This document shows positions 11,541 to 22,914 of a DNA stretch of 64,000 bases, one piece after another. The stretch covers positions 310,001-374,000 of the forward strand of contig JAULSR010000010.1 in NCBI GenBank assembly GCA_030512295.1, in the 5' to 3' direction. Below the pieces are notes generated by a model. The model did no database searches. It was not told where the DNA came from and worked only from the letters and a program-made list of their open reading frames with translations. Both the position numbers and the translations under genes were made by a program. The DNA is from Bombardia bombarda. Lineage: Eukaryota; Ascomycota; Sordariomycetes; Sordariales; Lasiosphaeriaceae. Position 1 is the first letter of the stretch, and every line of letters starts with the position of its first letter.

Positions 11541-11823
11541 GGGTGCCGGAGCTAATGCCGGTGGTGCTGCTGGAGCTGGTGCTGCTGCAGGTGGTGCTGC
11601 CGCGGGTGGTGCTGCCGGAGCCCAAGGACAACAGGGACAACAGGGCCAGCAGGGACAGCAGGGACAACAAGGTCAACGGGGTCAGCAGGGTCAGCAGAAC
11701 GGCCAAGGCCAGCGGGGCGGTCAGGGACAGCAAGGACAGCAGGGTCAGCAGGGACAACAGGGCGGTCAAGGCCAGCGGCAAGGCAAGGCGAAGCGTCTTG
11801 CGCGTCGCCACTTCATCTCCTAG
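10502..11823 (+). CDS. secreted fungal protein with Gly/Ala and collagen-like GQQ repeat tail
   Basis: Exon 1 is 10502-10745, the intron 10746-10819 (GTACGT..CAG) and exon 2 10820-11823, giving 415 residues. The N-terminus is a clear signal peptide (MHNTNVLSASVLLSLLALVQA). Residues ~25-235 resemble a secreted family widespread in fungi and often mislabelled 'ribosomal protein s17' in automatic annotation: a conserved MGQIPAKNNMISS block, then YYAAPQVVEGGLVVGHTHVT, TQFAFFKG, LPAGNYRVCTLTSASNHQP and PVAQRGAQDDCVRFTV. Cys positions in FCKG, GSCNG, RVCTL and DDCVRF could form disulfides. Residues ~270-348 are Gly/Ala repeats; ~349-402 are Gly-Gln-Gln triplets with a few Arg and Asn. The end is basic (KAKRLARRHFIS) with no GPI signal, so release or wall retention is more likely than anchoring. 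The molecular role of the family is unknown to me. Confidence 0.9.
11450..11790 (+). repeat. in-gene low-complexity tract: Gly/Ala block then (Gly-Gln-Gln)n
   Basis: GGTGCTGGAGCT-type repeats encode Gly/Ala, then CAGGGACAA/CAGGGTCAG-type 9-mers encode Gly-Gln-Gln. Synonymous variation between units argues against very recent slippage. The complement of this tract is open in another frame and yields a long Ser/Leu shadow ORF. Confidence 0.9.
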
Positions 11824-13992
11824 GCTGGTGACTGCACCCATCGCTTCTCGCCATGACAAGTTGTCTCTTCATCGATTCAATCGGGCTTGCGTTGCTGATG
11901 AGTTATTTGTATCCAGTTTGACGTACCTTCTTGCCTGTCTGCAGTCTGCTCTTCTATAGCAATTCCAAAACCATTTCGACGTGGTCCGGAGGAGCTACTG
12001 TACATAGATTCGGTGCGCATGGGTCAGCCCAGCCATCACTGGCTGGTTCTCCTGCATTGGCTCTCTGACTTACATTTCTTTTGGGAGGTGGCAGGTGTTT
12101 GAGAATTACCAGTGAGGGTTGAAGCGCTTTGTTCTAGATTGGCGGGCTATCTGGATCATGAAAGAGTGGTTTTTTTTGTGTATGATAGCTTTTTTTATTT
12201 CAGGTTGTCGTTATTCTTTTAGATCAGTTGTATTGTATTTTTATAGATACCTAGACTACATATTCACCTGAATGCTAGAATCGTATGAGGCCGACCCCCT
12301 ACCTCACTAAGTACGGGCAAAAGACATTCCATTCCATCCAACGGTAAGTCAACCAGCTCGTGTACTTATCATGTACTTGCATCTATTGTAATCACTGCTA
12401 ATATGATTCGAATAAACGTCACTTGGAACATGTGTGGAGATAGAAGGGCAAGTCGAAGTATCAACCGTAGGGCAAGCACTAAGATACCAGTCCCAGCATT
12501 CCGGCCGTGTGCCTCACATCAATGCTCAGGCCAACAGCGTTTCGGCCCAATTTAGACAAAGGTACTTCGTACTACCTACATGGCATTGTAGGCATGTGCA
12601 AGGACCATATCAGAATGTAGCCGTAAAGTATGAGGGCGACTGCCTCGGACCAGTTCAGCTTGTTGGATGTGATATGGTCACACTGGCTGCTGGGCAGTGG
12701 CGCAAGTGACGTCTTTTACCAAGAAGATGCATCTCCGCTTGTAAACTCAAGCGAGCATGAGGAGCAGAAAAACACTCGCCTGCCATTGGATATCGGATTG
12801 CTGGACCTACTGGGGCGGACCGTCCGATGTCTGATCAGCTGGATTATAGAGTTTCTGTCACGCAAAAGAGGAGTGACGATTGTGGCATCGAAGCATTAGC
12901 AGACATTGGCCTGCTTTAGCGTGCAGGTGGTGTGGTGCCTCGAGGATGCCCGGCTGTACTGATTGTTGAGAGGGGAGAGTGGAGAGGAGGGGGGAGCAAA
13001 TGGTGATGATTCGAGCAAGCCACATGTACCACTAAAATGCTGTGTGGTGCCTGATTGGGTGGATAGCAAGATGTGTGCTGAAGAAAGAGGGTCTGCGAGA
13101 CTCGTCGCAATACGTCATCGCGCACAATGGAGAGACAACTCGGGAGACAGAGATAGGTCATCTCCTAAGCTTTCCTTACGAAGAGGCGGTTGCAAACAGC
13201 GAGGACGTACGGCGCCAATACTGGATCTAAATTTGAAGATTCGCCGCGGGAGTAGTCATTAATCATTGCTTCCCACCTGTTTCCACTGCCTCTGCCTCCT
13301 AGCAATAGAGACAGAAGAAAGATCCTAAAACTGAATCAAACTGAGCAAGGACAGCTCAGGAGGGCAGTTGCACTACCTAGGTACCTACCCCAAAACCCCC
13401 CTGCAAGCCAATTTGCGGGGGTTGCCGATCGGCCCCAGAAGCTATACTAAAACTGGTCCAGCACGGGTCCCCTTCCTTGGACAGGCAAGACCCAGACCGT
13501 CGTCCATTCCACCCTCCATCGTCCATCGCCCGTTGTCCATTGACGACGACATCACTGCCCAGAACACCATCCTTTTTCTGTCAACCACTGGCCATTATCG
13601 CCGCCCTTTCAACTGCATTTGCCCAAATACTTCGTACCTACCTGAAAAAGCACACGAAACGGATCTCGCTGGAAGCCTGTGTCTTTAATCTGAAGCACAG
13701 AACGAAGCCGAGGGCCCTCGTACTGCATCCCGCGCGACCTGCAACCAACCGCAACCTGCAACTTGCAACCCCTTTTCAGCCAGCTTGTGCTCTATTGTGC
13801 TCCCATCCACGCATCCGCCGTCAGCTTCACCTCCATTCTATCAGCCTACCCGACCGATCAGAGTCACCCGTTTCCCTGTTGACTCGTAATCAGGAGCTGG
13901 AACTGCTCTATCAAGAGACCAAGTGAAGCGAAGCGCTTGTGGCTCAAACCCTAACTGAAAAACGCCTTTCATGCATTGCGTCAACATCAACT
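11824..13992. other. intergenic region, ~2.2 kb
   Basis: It holds the 3' flank of the secreted-protein gene (T-rich tract around 12170-12240) and a long leader/promoter for the SLM1-like gene. TACTTCGTA motifs occur at 12563 and 13628, and a CCTAGGTACC word at about 13375. No additional gene is supported. Confidence 0.6.
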
Positions 13993-16847
13993 ATGGCGAC
14001 CGCTAAGTCTCCGATCGCTGCTCCTTCCTCACACAACAATCACGATCGCGGATACGGCCCGACTGGCTACTTCCCCCAACAGCCACAGCCACAGCCACAG
14101 CCGCAGCTGCAACAACAACCACAACAGCACTACCACCATCAACAGCAACAGCAACAGCAACAGCCATTACAGCCTGGTGGTGCAGACTCAGAGACTGTCT
14201 CCAACACTTTGGCCAATTCTCAGGTCGTCCCCCAACCTGACTACGCCGGCCATCTCGTTGCGCCCGTCGCTACTCGCCCGACCAAGTTCACTGAAGAGTG
14301 GGATTCAAGCCAGCGGGGTACCTCCATTGTGGACGGCCCAAGCACCGGAAGTAATATGCAGAGGTCTAGTTCGCTTGCTGGCTCGGTTATGGGTGTCACA
14401 GGCGATGGCAGTAGCACCCTCTCTCGCGGCAATACGCTGAAGAAGAAAGCGTCGTTACGGCGAGGTGGAAGCTTGAAGCGCAGCAGCAGCCGGCGGAGCA
14501 TGAAGGCGGGAAGCGTCAGAAGTTTGGCTCTCCAGTCAGCTACTGACCAGGATGAGGTCAACAGCGCCTTCTTCTGCCCTGTACCGACTTCGGGTAATCC
14601 AACCGAAGTTCTGGCCAACAGGTTCCAAGGTTTGTCTCCCTTCCCTAACATTTGTGCCCCGGTATTGTCTATCCTGGTGCCTTTGGCTAACATATTCCGT
14701 ACCAAACAGCTTGGAGGAAGATCCTTAAGGATCTCATTACGTATTTCCGCGAGATTCAGAGCCATTATGAGCACCGGGCAAAGTCGCTCCTCAAGCTATC
14801 CAACGTGCTAAATAATACGACAACCCCGCCAGGATTTCTCGCATCTGGGGGATTGGATGATGCTCTCCAAATACTGAGAAATTACAATAAGCTGGCTGTT
14901 GTAGAAGCCAACAAGGCCAGAGAGATCGAAGAGGATGTTATATTGGCCCTCACAGGCCTGCGCAGCGATCTCCACCAAAAGATCAAGGAGATCAAGAACC
15001 TCTCGGGAGACTTTAAGAATTCTGTTGAGAAGGAGATGGATTCGACACGCAGGGTCGTAAATCACCTTCAGGACATTTTAGGCCAGGCCGAACTCGATAC
15101 CGCTTTGACGACGGGCAAGCAGGACCCATATTTATTGAGATTGGCTGTCGATCGGCAGCTTGAGAAGCAGATTGACGAAGAGAACTATCTGCACCAGGTA
15201 TGTAGCCCCCGACTTCATCTCTCCATATCCCCGCCAGCTGTGCATAGCTGATTCGGATAAGGCGTACTTGAACCTGGAGAACTCCGGGCGCGAGCTCGAA
15301 TCTATTGTGGTTGGAGAGATTCAAAAATCCTACAACGCTTATGCCGGTATCCTTAAGAGGGAATCCGAGGCGGCTTATAGCGCCATTGAGGAACTGAGGG
15401 TTGGACCTATCTCTATGCCTAAGGATACGGAATGGAACTCGTTTGTCCAAAGAGACGACCACTTTGTGGACCCTGATGTATCCATCCGGTCGGCAGAGTT
15501 CATACATTACCCCGGTCGTGATCACTACGCCTGCCAGGAGATCCGAGCCGGCCTTCTGGAGCGCAAGAGCAAGTATCTGAAGAGCTACACGGCTGGATGG
15601 TGAGTTCTGTTCATTGACCTTCGAAAATATTTATGGCTAATGTTAGTAGGTATGTGCTTTCTCCCACCCACCTCCACGAGTTCAAGTCTGCGGATAAGAC
15701 GCAAGCGCCCGTCATGTCACTTTACCTCCCGGAACAGAAATTAGGATCCCACTCCACCGAAGGCGGTTCATCGAACAAGTTTATACTCAAGGGCCGCCAA
15801 ACAGGATCCATGCATCGTGGCCACACCTGGGTTTTCCGTGCCGAAAGCCATGATACAATGATGGCATGGTACGAGGATATCAAAACCCTTACCGAGCAGA
15901 CCCCCGAAGAGCGCAATAACTTTGTGCGCGTCCATGGACGAAGCGTCAGCCGATCATCGCAGCGTTCATCTGTGAGCAGCGATGGGGTTGACGATGATGA
16001 GGACCCTCCATTCGCAGCGTCGTCCGTCGTGTCAGTCAGCCAACCGCCCAGGCAAGACACCCTACCACGACGTCCTTCAGGTGGGCGATTCCCATCTGAT
16101 CTCCAGGTGAATGCGCAAAGAGGCTTACAGGTCCCGCTCTCGCCGGTTAGTGTAAGCTCAGGATTCAACGAAAACTCCGACGGCGATGCCATAGCAGCAG
16201 CTGGTGCTCTTCCAGGGAGCGGATACTGGCAACACTACAATGGCCAGGAACCCAATCATGAGCACGGGAACACCAGTGGAACCCATAGGGACGAGCATAA
16301 TGCCGTTTCTTCCCGCCCACCTTATACGGATGGTCTTGGCGGCGAGCCACCGAAGCATCCACGCCCAGCAAACAATGGGCATGAAATGCACATGGAAAAC
16401 CAGGATGCAGGAGCTGTTATCTTTGGGGCACCCCAGAGCCGAAGTCAACAGCAGTATGTAATTCCCAGCGATTCCTTGCCCAGAGACCAGCAGTATGGCG
16501 ACAACGAGGCAACGTGGGGCGGAACAACACAGTCTAGACAAGTTTTGGATGGCGCAAATGGCATGGGAGACGTGCCACCTGTCTCAAAAGTGCAGACCCA
16601 GGGATCTTTTCCTAGGGCCAGTGCTGGTAATGCACATGTCGGCCGTCAAGAAGCTGGGGTTATGGAAACAGGTGCTGGCGGGGCAGCACTTGTCGAGAAA
16701 GATAAGGCATATGGGCGTATGGATGGCTTCGCTCTTGAAGACAAAGTCACAGCACGGCCGGCAGGTGGAGCTGTTCGCAATGATAGCGCGCCGACCATCT
16801 CGCACCTGCACATTCCTGGAGAATATCCGAGGGGCCCGGCTGCATGA
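13993..16847 (+). CDS. SLM1: Slm1/Slm2-like PH-domain protein (TORC2/eisosome effector)
   Basis: Four exons: 13993-14629, 14710-15197, 15262-15599 and 15650-16847, 886 residues. Introns 1 and 3 have normal borders. Intron 2 (15198-15261) appears to end in AAG, skipping a TAG 14 nt upstream that would bring a quick stop. The N-terminus is disordered with Pro-Gln and poly-Gln runs (residues ~35-65) and a basic KKKASLRRGGSLKRSSSRRS patch. Residues ~205-440 form the helical F-BAR-like region (WRKILKDLITYFREIQSHYE, then coiled coil). Residues ~465-590 are the PH domain (AGLLERKSKYLKSYTAGWYVL through HTWVFRAESHDTMMAWYEDI). The last ~290 residues are Ser/Pro-rich. In yeast the Slm proteins bind PI(4,5)P2 and relay membrane stress to TORC2. 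The start is the ATG at 13993; no earlier in-frame ATG exists. Confidence 0.92.
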
Positions 16848-17649
16848 CCGATTTCCTGTACTCTGTTTGTTCATTTCCTTGCCCGCGTTATGCCCCTCTT
16901 TCCAACATTCCTCAGTGACCAGCAGCAAAACAACCCAGTTTGGAGCTGTTACAGTATTTCGTGTTTGGGATTTCCTTGTTTTCCTTTTGGTATTTAGGTT
17001 CGTCGCACTACGGGAGCGCTGCATGGTTGTACCGCTTGGTTGGTGGTGCCGTGGAGGTTCTCTTTGGCGTGCGTAACGATCCAGTGGGATTGTGCGCAGT
17101 TTTATGTATGCGTAATACCATCTCATTTGCGAGTCAATGTCGTCCTACAGCTACAGTCAGTTTGATATTTGAGCCCAGCTTGCTAGCGAATCTAGTCTAT
17201 ATTTCATGCGAATGTGCCCGCCCGCTTCACACTATGGCATATATATGTCTGACCCTGTCTTGCTCGTACTTGACGGTCATATCGCGCTTCACTTCATTGT
17301 CGCATATGAACGATATCCGTCTCTCCCGAACAGAGCAAGGTCATTGTTTGAGTTTGTTGTTGTTTGGTCTGGTTGGTACGGAGGTATGGTCATGGATCCC
17401 CACCCTAATGTCTCTCCCTGGACTTCTTCGATTGTTTACAATCCTTCACCAGGCCATTCCATCCATATCCAGTTTGGGTCATTCCGATAGCAAATTCCTG
17501 ATTCTCCGTAAAACAGATCGCGTTTTTTCATTCAGCTCCTCCTCGTGCGCTTCGTCCACGGTTCCCCTCAATGATGAAGTTAACTAGTATGTGCAGTACA
17601 CCATATCCAGCAGCAACCAAGTCAGAGCCAATAGTGAGATAACGTCACC
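16848..17649. other. intergenic region, ~0.8 kb
   Basis: 3' flank of the SLM1-like gene and promoter of the transporter. Two open frames overlap here, but neither has coding character and nothing else is seen. Confidence 0.6.
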
Positions 17650-20618
17650 ATGGAGAATAAGCGTCCACCGCCGCCTTCATCGTGGGCAGACGCGGAGCCA
17701 ATTGAGGCCTTGCAGCGGGCGGCGTATGCAATGCTGGTGGCAACCGAATCATTCAGGAGACAGCTCCAGCCACGACCTCGAGGTGGTCAACGGCCTGCTA
17801 CATATCACGCTAGCAGTCCGAGCCTCGAGTTCCTCGCATCGCCTTTACAACGGCTGTCAGGAGACTCGTCGAGGGACGCTGGTTTGAGCAGCACAGAGTC
17901 GGGTGTTATATCTGCGGGTGCCACACATGGTAGTCTTGACATTCACGGTGTTCAGCAGCCGTCTTCCGACAGACCGGATACTGGCTGCTCAAGCCAAGTT
18001 GGCTCTTCATCTTTGCGTCCGCCGCCATCATCACATCCATCAACATCACCAGATGTTCTCTCGGGTCGATCGGCCCTGCCGGGTAGAGAAACGCACGAGC
18101 TTTTCGGTGCCCACACAGCAGCGATTCTAGACTCGATCTCTAGATCCCCATCGACTGATGCCATCAGTAATGCTCTTACAGACTGGCCAGCACCCACAGG
18201 ATCCGGGCAGAGTCTGACACCTACTCTTGTCCCGGACCTTCAATGGTCCCGACAGCCTTACAAAACCTCAGTGCTGCGTAATGGCTTCACTGAGGTGTCG
18301 GATACGCCCAGAGCAGCAGCGTATAGACATAGCTCCTACAAACCTGGCCAGCGACTTGGGCTCGCTGAAGCATCTTCTTTAGATCCTCTCAAGGTCACCT
18401 CTTCAGTCGAGATCAGTCAACCCGCAGAAGTTAACAACAATGCACCCTCGCTCACCCATAAGCCCCGCCAGGCATCAGCCCCCCCAGGCTCCTCCGATGA
18501 CAAACCGACCCGACCCGAGGGTTTCTCGGCGGTCCAGGAGGTCCTTTTTGTCCTAATGATCTGCCTATCGCAGATGCTGATGCTCGCAGGCCTAGCGCAG
18601 GCCATGGTTCCGGCCCAGATCATTGGAGAGTCGTTCCCCGACTCCAGCCGCGGCATGATGGCTTGGTACTCGGCCGCCTACGGTCTTACCTCGGCCACGT
18701 TTGTGCTGCCCTCGGGGCGGGTTGGGGATCTGTTTGGCCACAAGAAGATCTTCATCATAGGCTTCCTCTGGCTTGCCTTTTGGAGCGTGCTGGCGGGATT
18801 TGCCCGTGAAGTCCAGGGCTCTGGCTTGCACGGGAATATCTACTTCTGTTTCTGCCGTGCCATGCAGGTACGTGTTCCGGTTGCTTTCTCTTTCTGCTCG
18901 TGCTTTGCGGGTGATGATGCATTTTGGTGGTTCGGGCCCCTATTTGTCATGAATAGTACTAACAAATGATCACAGGGTATCGGGCCTGCGCTTCAGGTAC
19001 CAAACGGACAGGCGCTACTCGGACGCACGTACACCCCCGGCATGCGGAAGAACATGGTGCTGTGCCTGTTTGGCGCGAGCGCTCCTGTGGGCTTTGTCCT
19101 GGGGGGCATCATGGCCAGCCTGTTCGCCGTCCGGGGTCTCTGGCCGTGGGCATTCTGGACGCTGGGCGCCCTGTGCGTGGCTCTGGCAACCATCAGCATC
19201 GTCGTGCTGCCTCCGCCGGACAAGAAGACGGCCCATCAACGGCGGCAACAGCAGGCAACAGGGCAACTCTGGACGCATCTTGATGGTTATGGCATGGTAC
19301 TGGGAGTCAGCGGGCTCGTGCTCTTCAACTTTGCTTTCAACCAGGCGCCCATCGTCTCCTGGACCACGCCGTATACCTACTTTATCCTGATAATCGGCAC
19401 CATGCTGATCGCGGCCTTTGTGCGTCACGAGTGTAGAAGCTCGACGCAGTACCCCCTTGTTCCCATCACGGCCATGAAGTCGGCTACCAACTTTGTGCTG
19501 GGGTGTACAGGCGCCGGTTGGGGTTGCTTCGGCATCTGGGTGTATTATACCTTCTCCTTTCTGCAACTATCACGCGGCTGGTCGCCATTGCTTGCGTCTA
19601 TCAGTTTTGTCCATGGGTACGTCTCTTTCGTCCCATAGCTCTCCACCCCTTAGACTCTGTCCAGTTGTGTAATTAGGCTAATCCTTTGCGTTCTGTTGTC
19701 TGGCAGTCCCGTCAGTGGCCTTGCTGCTAGTGTGCTGGTGGGCGTACTGATCACTCGAGTCAAGCCTCACTGGATTATGCTTATATCCATGGCTTCCTTC
19801 TTTATTGGCAGCTTGCTGCTCGCTACAGCCCCAGTTGATCAAAGCTACTGGTTCAACACATTCTTTGGCATCTTAGTCATGCCCTTTGTACGTCTCACAC
19901 CCAGTCTTGTACGTCCATCAAGGTACATCTACTTACCCTTGAAGGAATAGGGGATGGACATGAGCAATCCTGCAGTAAGTCTTGCTACCTGATTTATCAT
20001 ATTATCTCTTCATCCTCGACTTCGTATTCTCGCGTATCAGTATTGACCTTGTCACAGGCTACCATAATGCTGAGTAATAGCGTCTCTAAGGAGCACCAGG
20101 TACGCGCCTCCTTCTCGTGGTTGTTTTATAGTCTTATTGGCACCTGCTTACCATAAACTTACTCTCTAGGGCATTGCAGCAAGCTTGGTAGTGACCACGG
20201 TCAACTATTCGTATGATCCCAGCCTCACGAACAACCCACCCGACCTACCTATTCAATCACCTCACATTCTCCTTTACCCCTTTCCATCCTATTCGACTAG
20301 AATCTTTCCTGAGGCTGACCATAGAATCTAGAATATCTCTGGCACTTGGAATAGCTGGTACTATTGAGATGGTAGGTTATCTGTCGGCGCTGAAATACTA
20401 CAAACACTAACGCAGTCATTATCCTCATTTAGAATTCCAATAAAGGCGGGCAAGACCTTCTAGCTGGTCATAGAGCAGCCCAGTATTTTGGCACAGGACT
20501 CGGGTTCCTTGGGGTCCTCCTAGCCTTGGGTTTCTTATTAGTCCAGAGCTGCTCCCGCAGTCCACCACAGCTACCGAAATCTGAAACGAGGCAGGATGTT
20601 GGCACAGATGCAAGTTAG
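17650..20618 (+). CDS. MFS transporter, DHA2 / Amf1 (YOR378W)-like, with ~298-residue N-terminal tail
   Basis: Eight exons: 17650-18867, 18976-19616, 19707-19887, 19951-19974, 20058-20099, 20170-20210, 20332-20371 and 20433-20618, 790 residues. All frames join and all borders are GT..AG. The transporter core begins near residue 299: AVQEVLFVLMICLSQMLMLA, the motif-A-like PSGRVGDLFGHKK between TM2 and TM3, and GIGPALQVPNGQALLGRTY in exon 2. The 3' exons spell GMDMSNPA, ATIMLSNSVSKEHQ and GIAASLVVTTVNYS, a conserved stretch of the aminotriazole-resistance/low-affinity ammonium transporter group of drug:H+ antiporters. The substrate cannot be inferred. Residues 1-298 are Ser/Pro-rich and unlike the short tails usual in this family. 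Exons 4-7 are only 24, 42, 41 and 40 nt. No efflux-linked gene cluster surrounds it. Confidence 0.88.
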
Positions 20619-21177
20619 AACATTTTACCATTCATGTATTTAATCTAAGGGTATGGCTTTTACTTCGATTCTTGTACTGATCACCTTATGGAACGGGACT
20701 TGGACGAGAAGGATGGGGGTTGGAAAGGGGTGATTATCAGAGTCAAGCTGTGCAGCATCATACTATACCACCTTCCATATACCCTAATGCACCGCTATAT
20801 ATGGCTGCTGAATGACAGAAAGTCCCTTCTCGACTGCTGCCCTAGATAGCGACTCCCTTAAACGCAAATGTTAAGCCGTCCGCTGGCGGAAACCTCAAAA
20901 TATAGGCCAACGTTCGCTGCCGTTTTTTAATCAACATTAATCGCTCCTTGTGGGGTTTCATGAGATTGATATCTCGCCTTGATTATTGAATGCGTATTTT
21001 TATTGTCGCTTTCTAACCGAGCATAATATCAGGATTCGTGACTGAGGAAATCATGCAGATATGTATGACGAAGAATTGTCAGACCCCTGTCGCTTCCGTC
21101 CTAGATAGGAGCGATTTCTCGTATTGTTTAATCCAGCTCCAGGCCGAATTTCATTTTCATGAGCCATGAAATCCAGT
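20619..21177. other. convergent intergenic region
   Basis: Between the 3' ends of the transporter and SDS23. AT-rich, with no motif or ORF of note. Confidence 0.6.
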
Positions 21178-22914
21178 TTATCTTCTGAAGTCGACGCTTG
21201 CCCGTCCGTTGTCCAGGCTTGGCCGCACCGAGCTGCTGGAACTCCGTCTCCGTCTCGCTCGCTGCTCAGAAGGATCCAATGGACGGAGACCGCCCGACCG
21301 AGCAAAGAGGTTCAAGATATCGGTTAGGGAAATCACACCAGTCAGCCGACCAGACAAGCCGGCACCTGGCAGTGCAGCAGCTGGGACCGAAGCAAATCCT
21401 TGAGTGGGCAAAGGAGATTGTGGCGCAGATAGCGCGCTCGTTTGTGGCACAAGGACATTCGACCCGGCTGCAGGACTGCTTACTTCACCTGCGCTTGTGC
21501 TGGCCGCAACGGGAGGTACAACTGCAGGCGCTGCGGATGGGTGGATAGGCTGAAGTAGAGGCGTTGCTGGGGCGCTTGGGGAGGGAGATGCAGACTCAAC
21601 AACCCACATACGGTGGGAGTGGGTGGCGACAAGCTTGGCGACGGTGTGGGCCAGTGTTGAATAGGGGTTGACGTAGAAGACGGGGAAAGAATCACGGCCG
21701 CGCTCGACACCACGTTCGGATAGAATGACACTGATGAAGTGCATGCACGAGCTCTTGAGCAGCGGCAGGCTGGCCGCGCTTGTCAGGTGTCTCACATCTG
21801 CTGTGGAGATGTTACCGACCACGTTTAATCCATTGTCAACAACGGCAACCGAAGTAAGCCCCTCATTGCTCATCAGCAGAAGAGCATCGGCCAGAGGTGC
21901 ATCGGCGCTAAGAATTCAAATGTCAGTGCAATGTTCACTGGGTTGGCCTCTGCGGCGAAGGCTTTTGTTCAATCATCGTTCACTTACTTGATAGCTATGA
22001 TCTGATGTGTTCCAATCTGGAGGTCCCGAAGTAAGTTCCCATACAGCCGGTCAATGGCCGAGAAGTTGGCCCCCTCGTGCCAAAAGAACTCGAGCACGTG
22101 AAGCTGGTTTAGGATACCGACGATCTCCGAGTCGGAATTTGTAATGAGGACGTGATGGATGCCGCTGCCAAAGACTTCGATGGCCTTGTCGAGCGTTGAG
22201 TCTGCCGGTAGCAGCACCAACTGCTCCTTTCGACACAAGGACTGGATTTCGCGTAATGAAATCGGGGTCTGTGACTGGGCTTTGGTGGATAGGTGATTGT
22301 AAAGATCGACATTGTCCTCGTCGGCGTGTGCGAGGCCTACTACGACCAACAAGTAGGCATTTAAGTCACTGTGATCGAAGGTGGAGAGAGCAGTCTTGGA
22401 GTCGGGCGTTTCGCGAACGAGGACAACATTGCTCGAACTGTTTTTGATCAGGGTCTATATATGCACAGGATCTACGTTAGTCTCTCTCCATCTATCCTGT
22501 TCTTTTCGGGAAAGTTGGGGAACGGGATCGTACCATGGTGGCATCCTGAACGCTAGTGTCCAACTCAACCCATCGAACTTCATCAGGCATGGCCAATTCG
22601 CCGAGGTTGATATCCCGCCAATCCCTCCCGGCAAAGCGGGGATTAGGATGTCGGTTGGAGGGCGGATGATTCATGAGGTCTTGAATGGCTTGCTGGGTAA
22701 AGGAGGGGTGTCTCTGGCCGCGGGGCGATGGTGGAGGGTATCTTTGGTTCTCTGCAAAGCTCTGACGATGTGTAGCGACATGGCCTGGCTTTTGGGCGCC
22801 GGTTTGAGAGCTGCTGCGCTCTGGAGGGGAAGGGAGGGGAGCACTGAGGGGGCTTGCCGAATTGCTAGCACTGCTCGCTGTCGCCGCCTTGGGCGCGGCA
22901 TCTGGAATATCCAT
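21178..22914 (-). CDS. SDS23: Sds23/Moc1-like CBS-domain protein
   Basis: Three exons: 22534-22914, 21988-22454 and 21178-21907; introns 22455-22533 and 21908-21987; 525 residues. After a Ser/Pro-rich N-terminus comes FAGRDWRDINLGELAMPDEV, then CBS repeats: VELDTSVQDATM + TLIKNSSSNVVLVRE, CRKEQLVLLPADSTLDKAIE with GIHHVLITNSDSEIVGILNQ, DAPLADALLLMSNEGLTSVA, and a final VISLTDILNLFARSGG. A Pro/Ala/Ser-rich insert breaks the last CBS pair (residues ~395-465). Sds23 in fission yeast restrains PP2A-type phosphatase activity at mitosis and links it to nutrient state; budding-yeast Sds23/24 act in cell separation. The tail is basic (RARRRRSSSSS). Start and exon joins are in frame throughout. Confidence 0.93.

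Noticed and set aside
10855..11859. 334-residue Ser/Leu/Thr-rich ORF on the minus strand
   Set aside because: It is the antisense shadow of the Gly/Ala/Gln repeats of the secreted-protein gene; such repeats keep the opposite strand free of stops.
16940..17587. 215-codon frame downstream of the SLM1-like gene
   Set aside because: No ATG at the given start, no recognisable domain, overlaps another frame; likely 3' flank.
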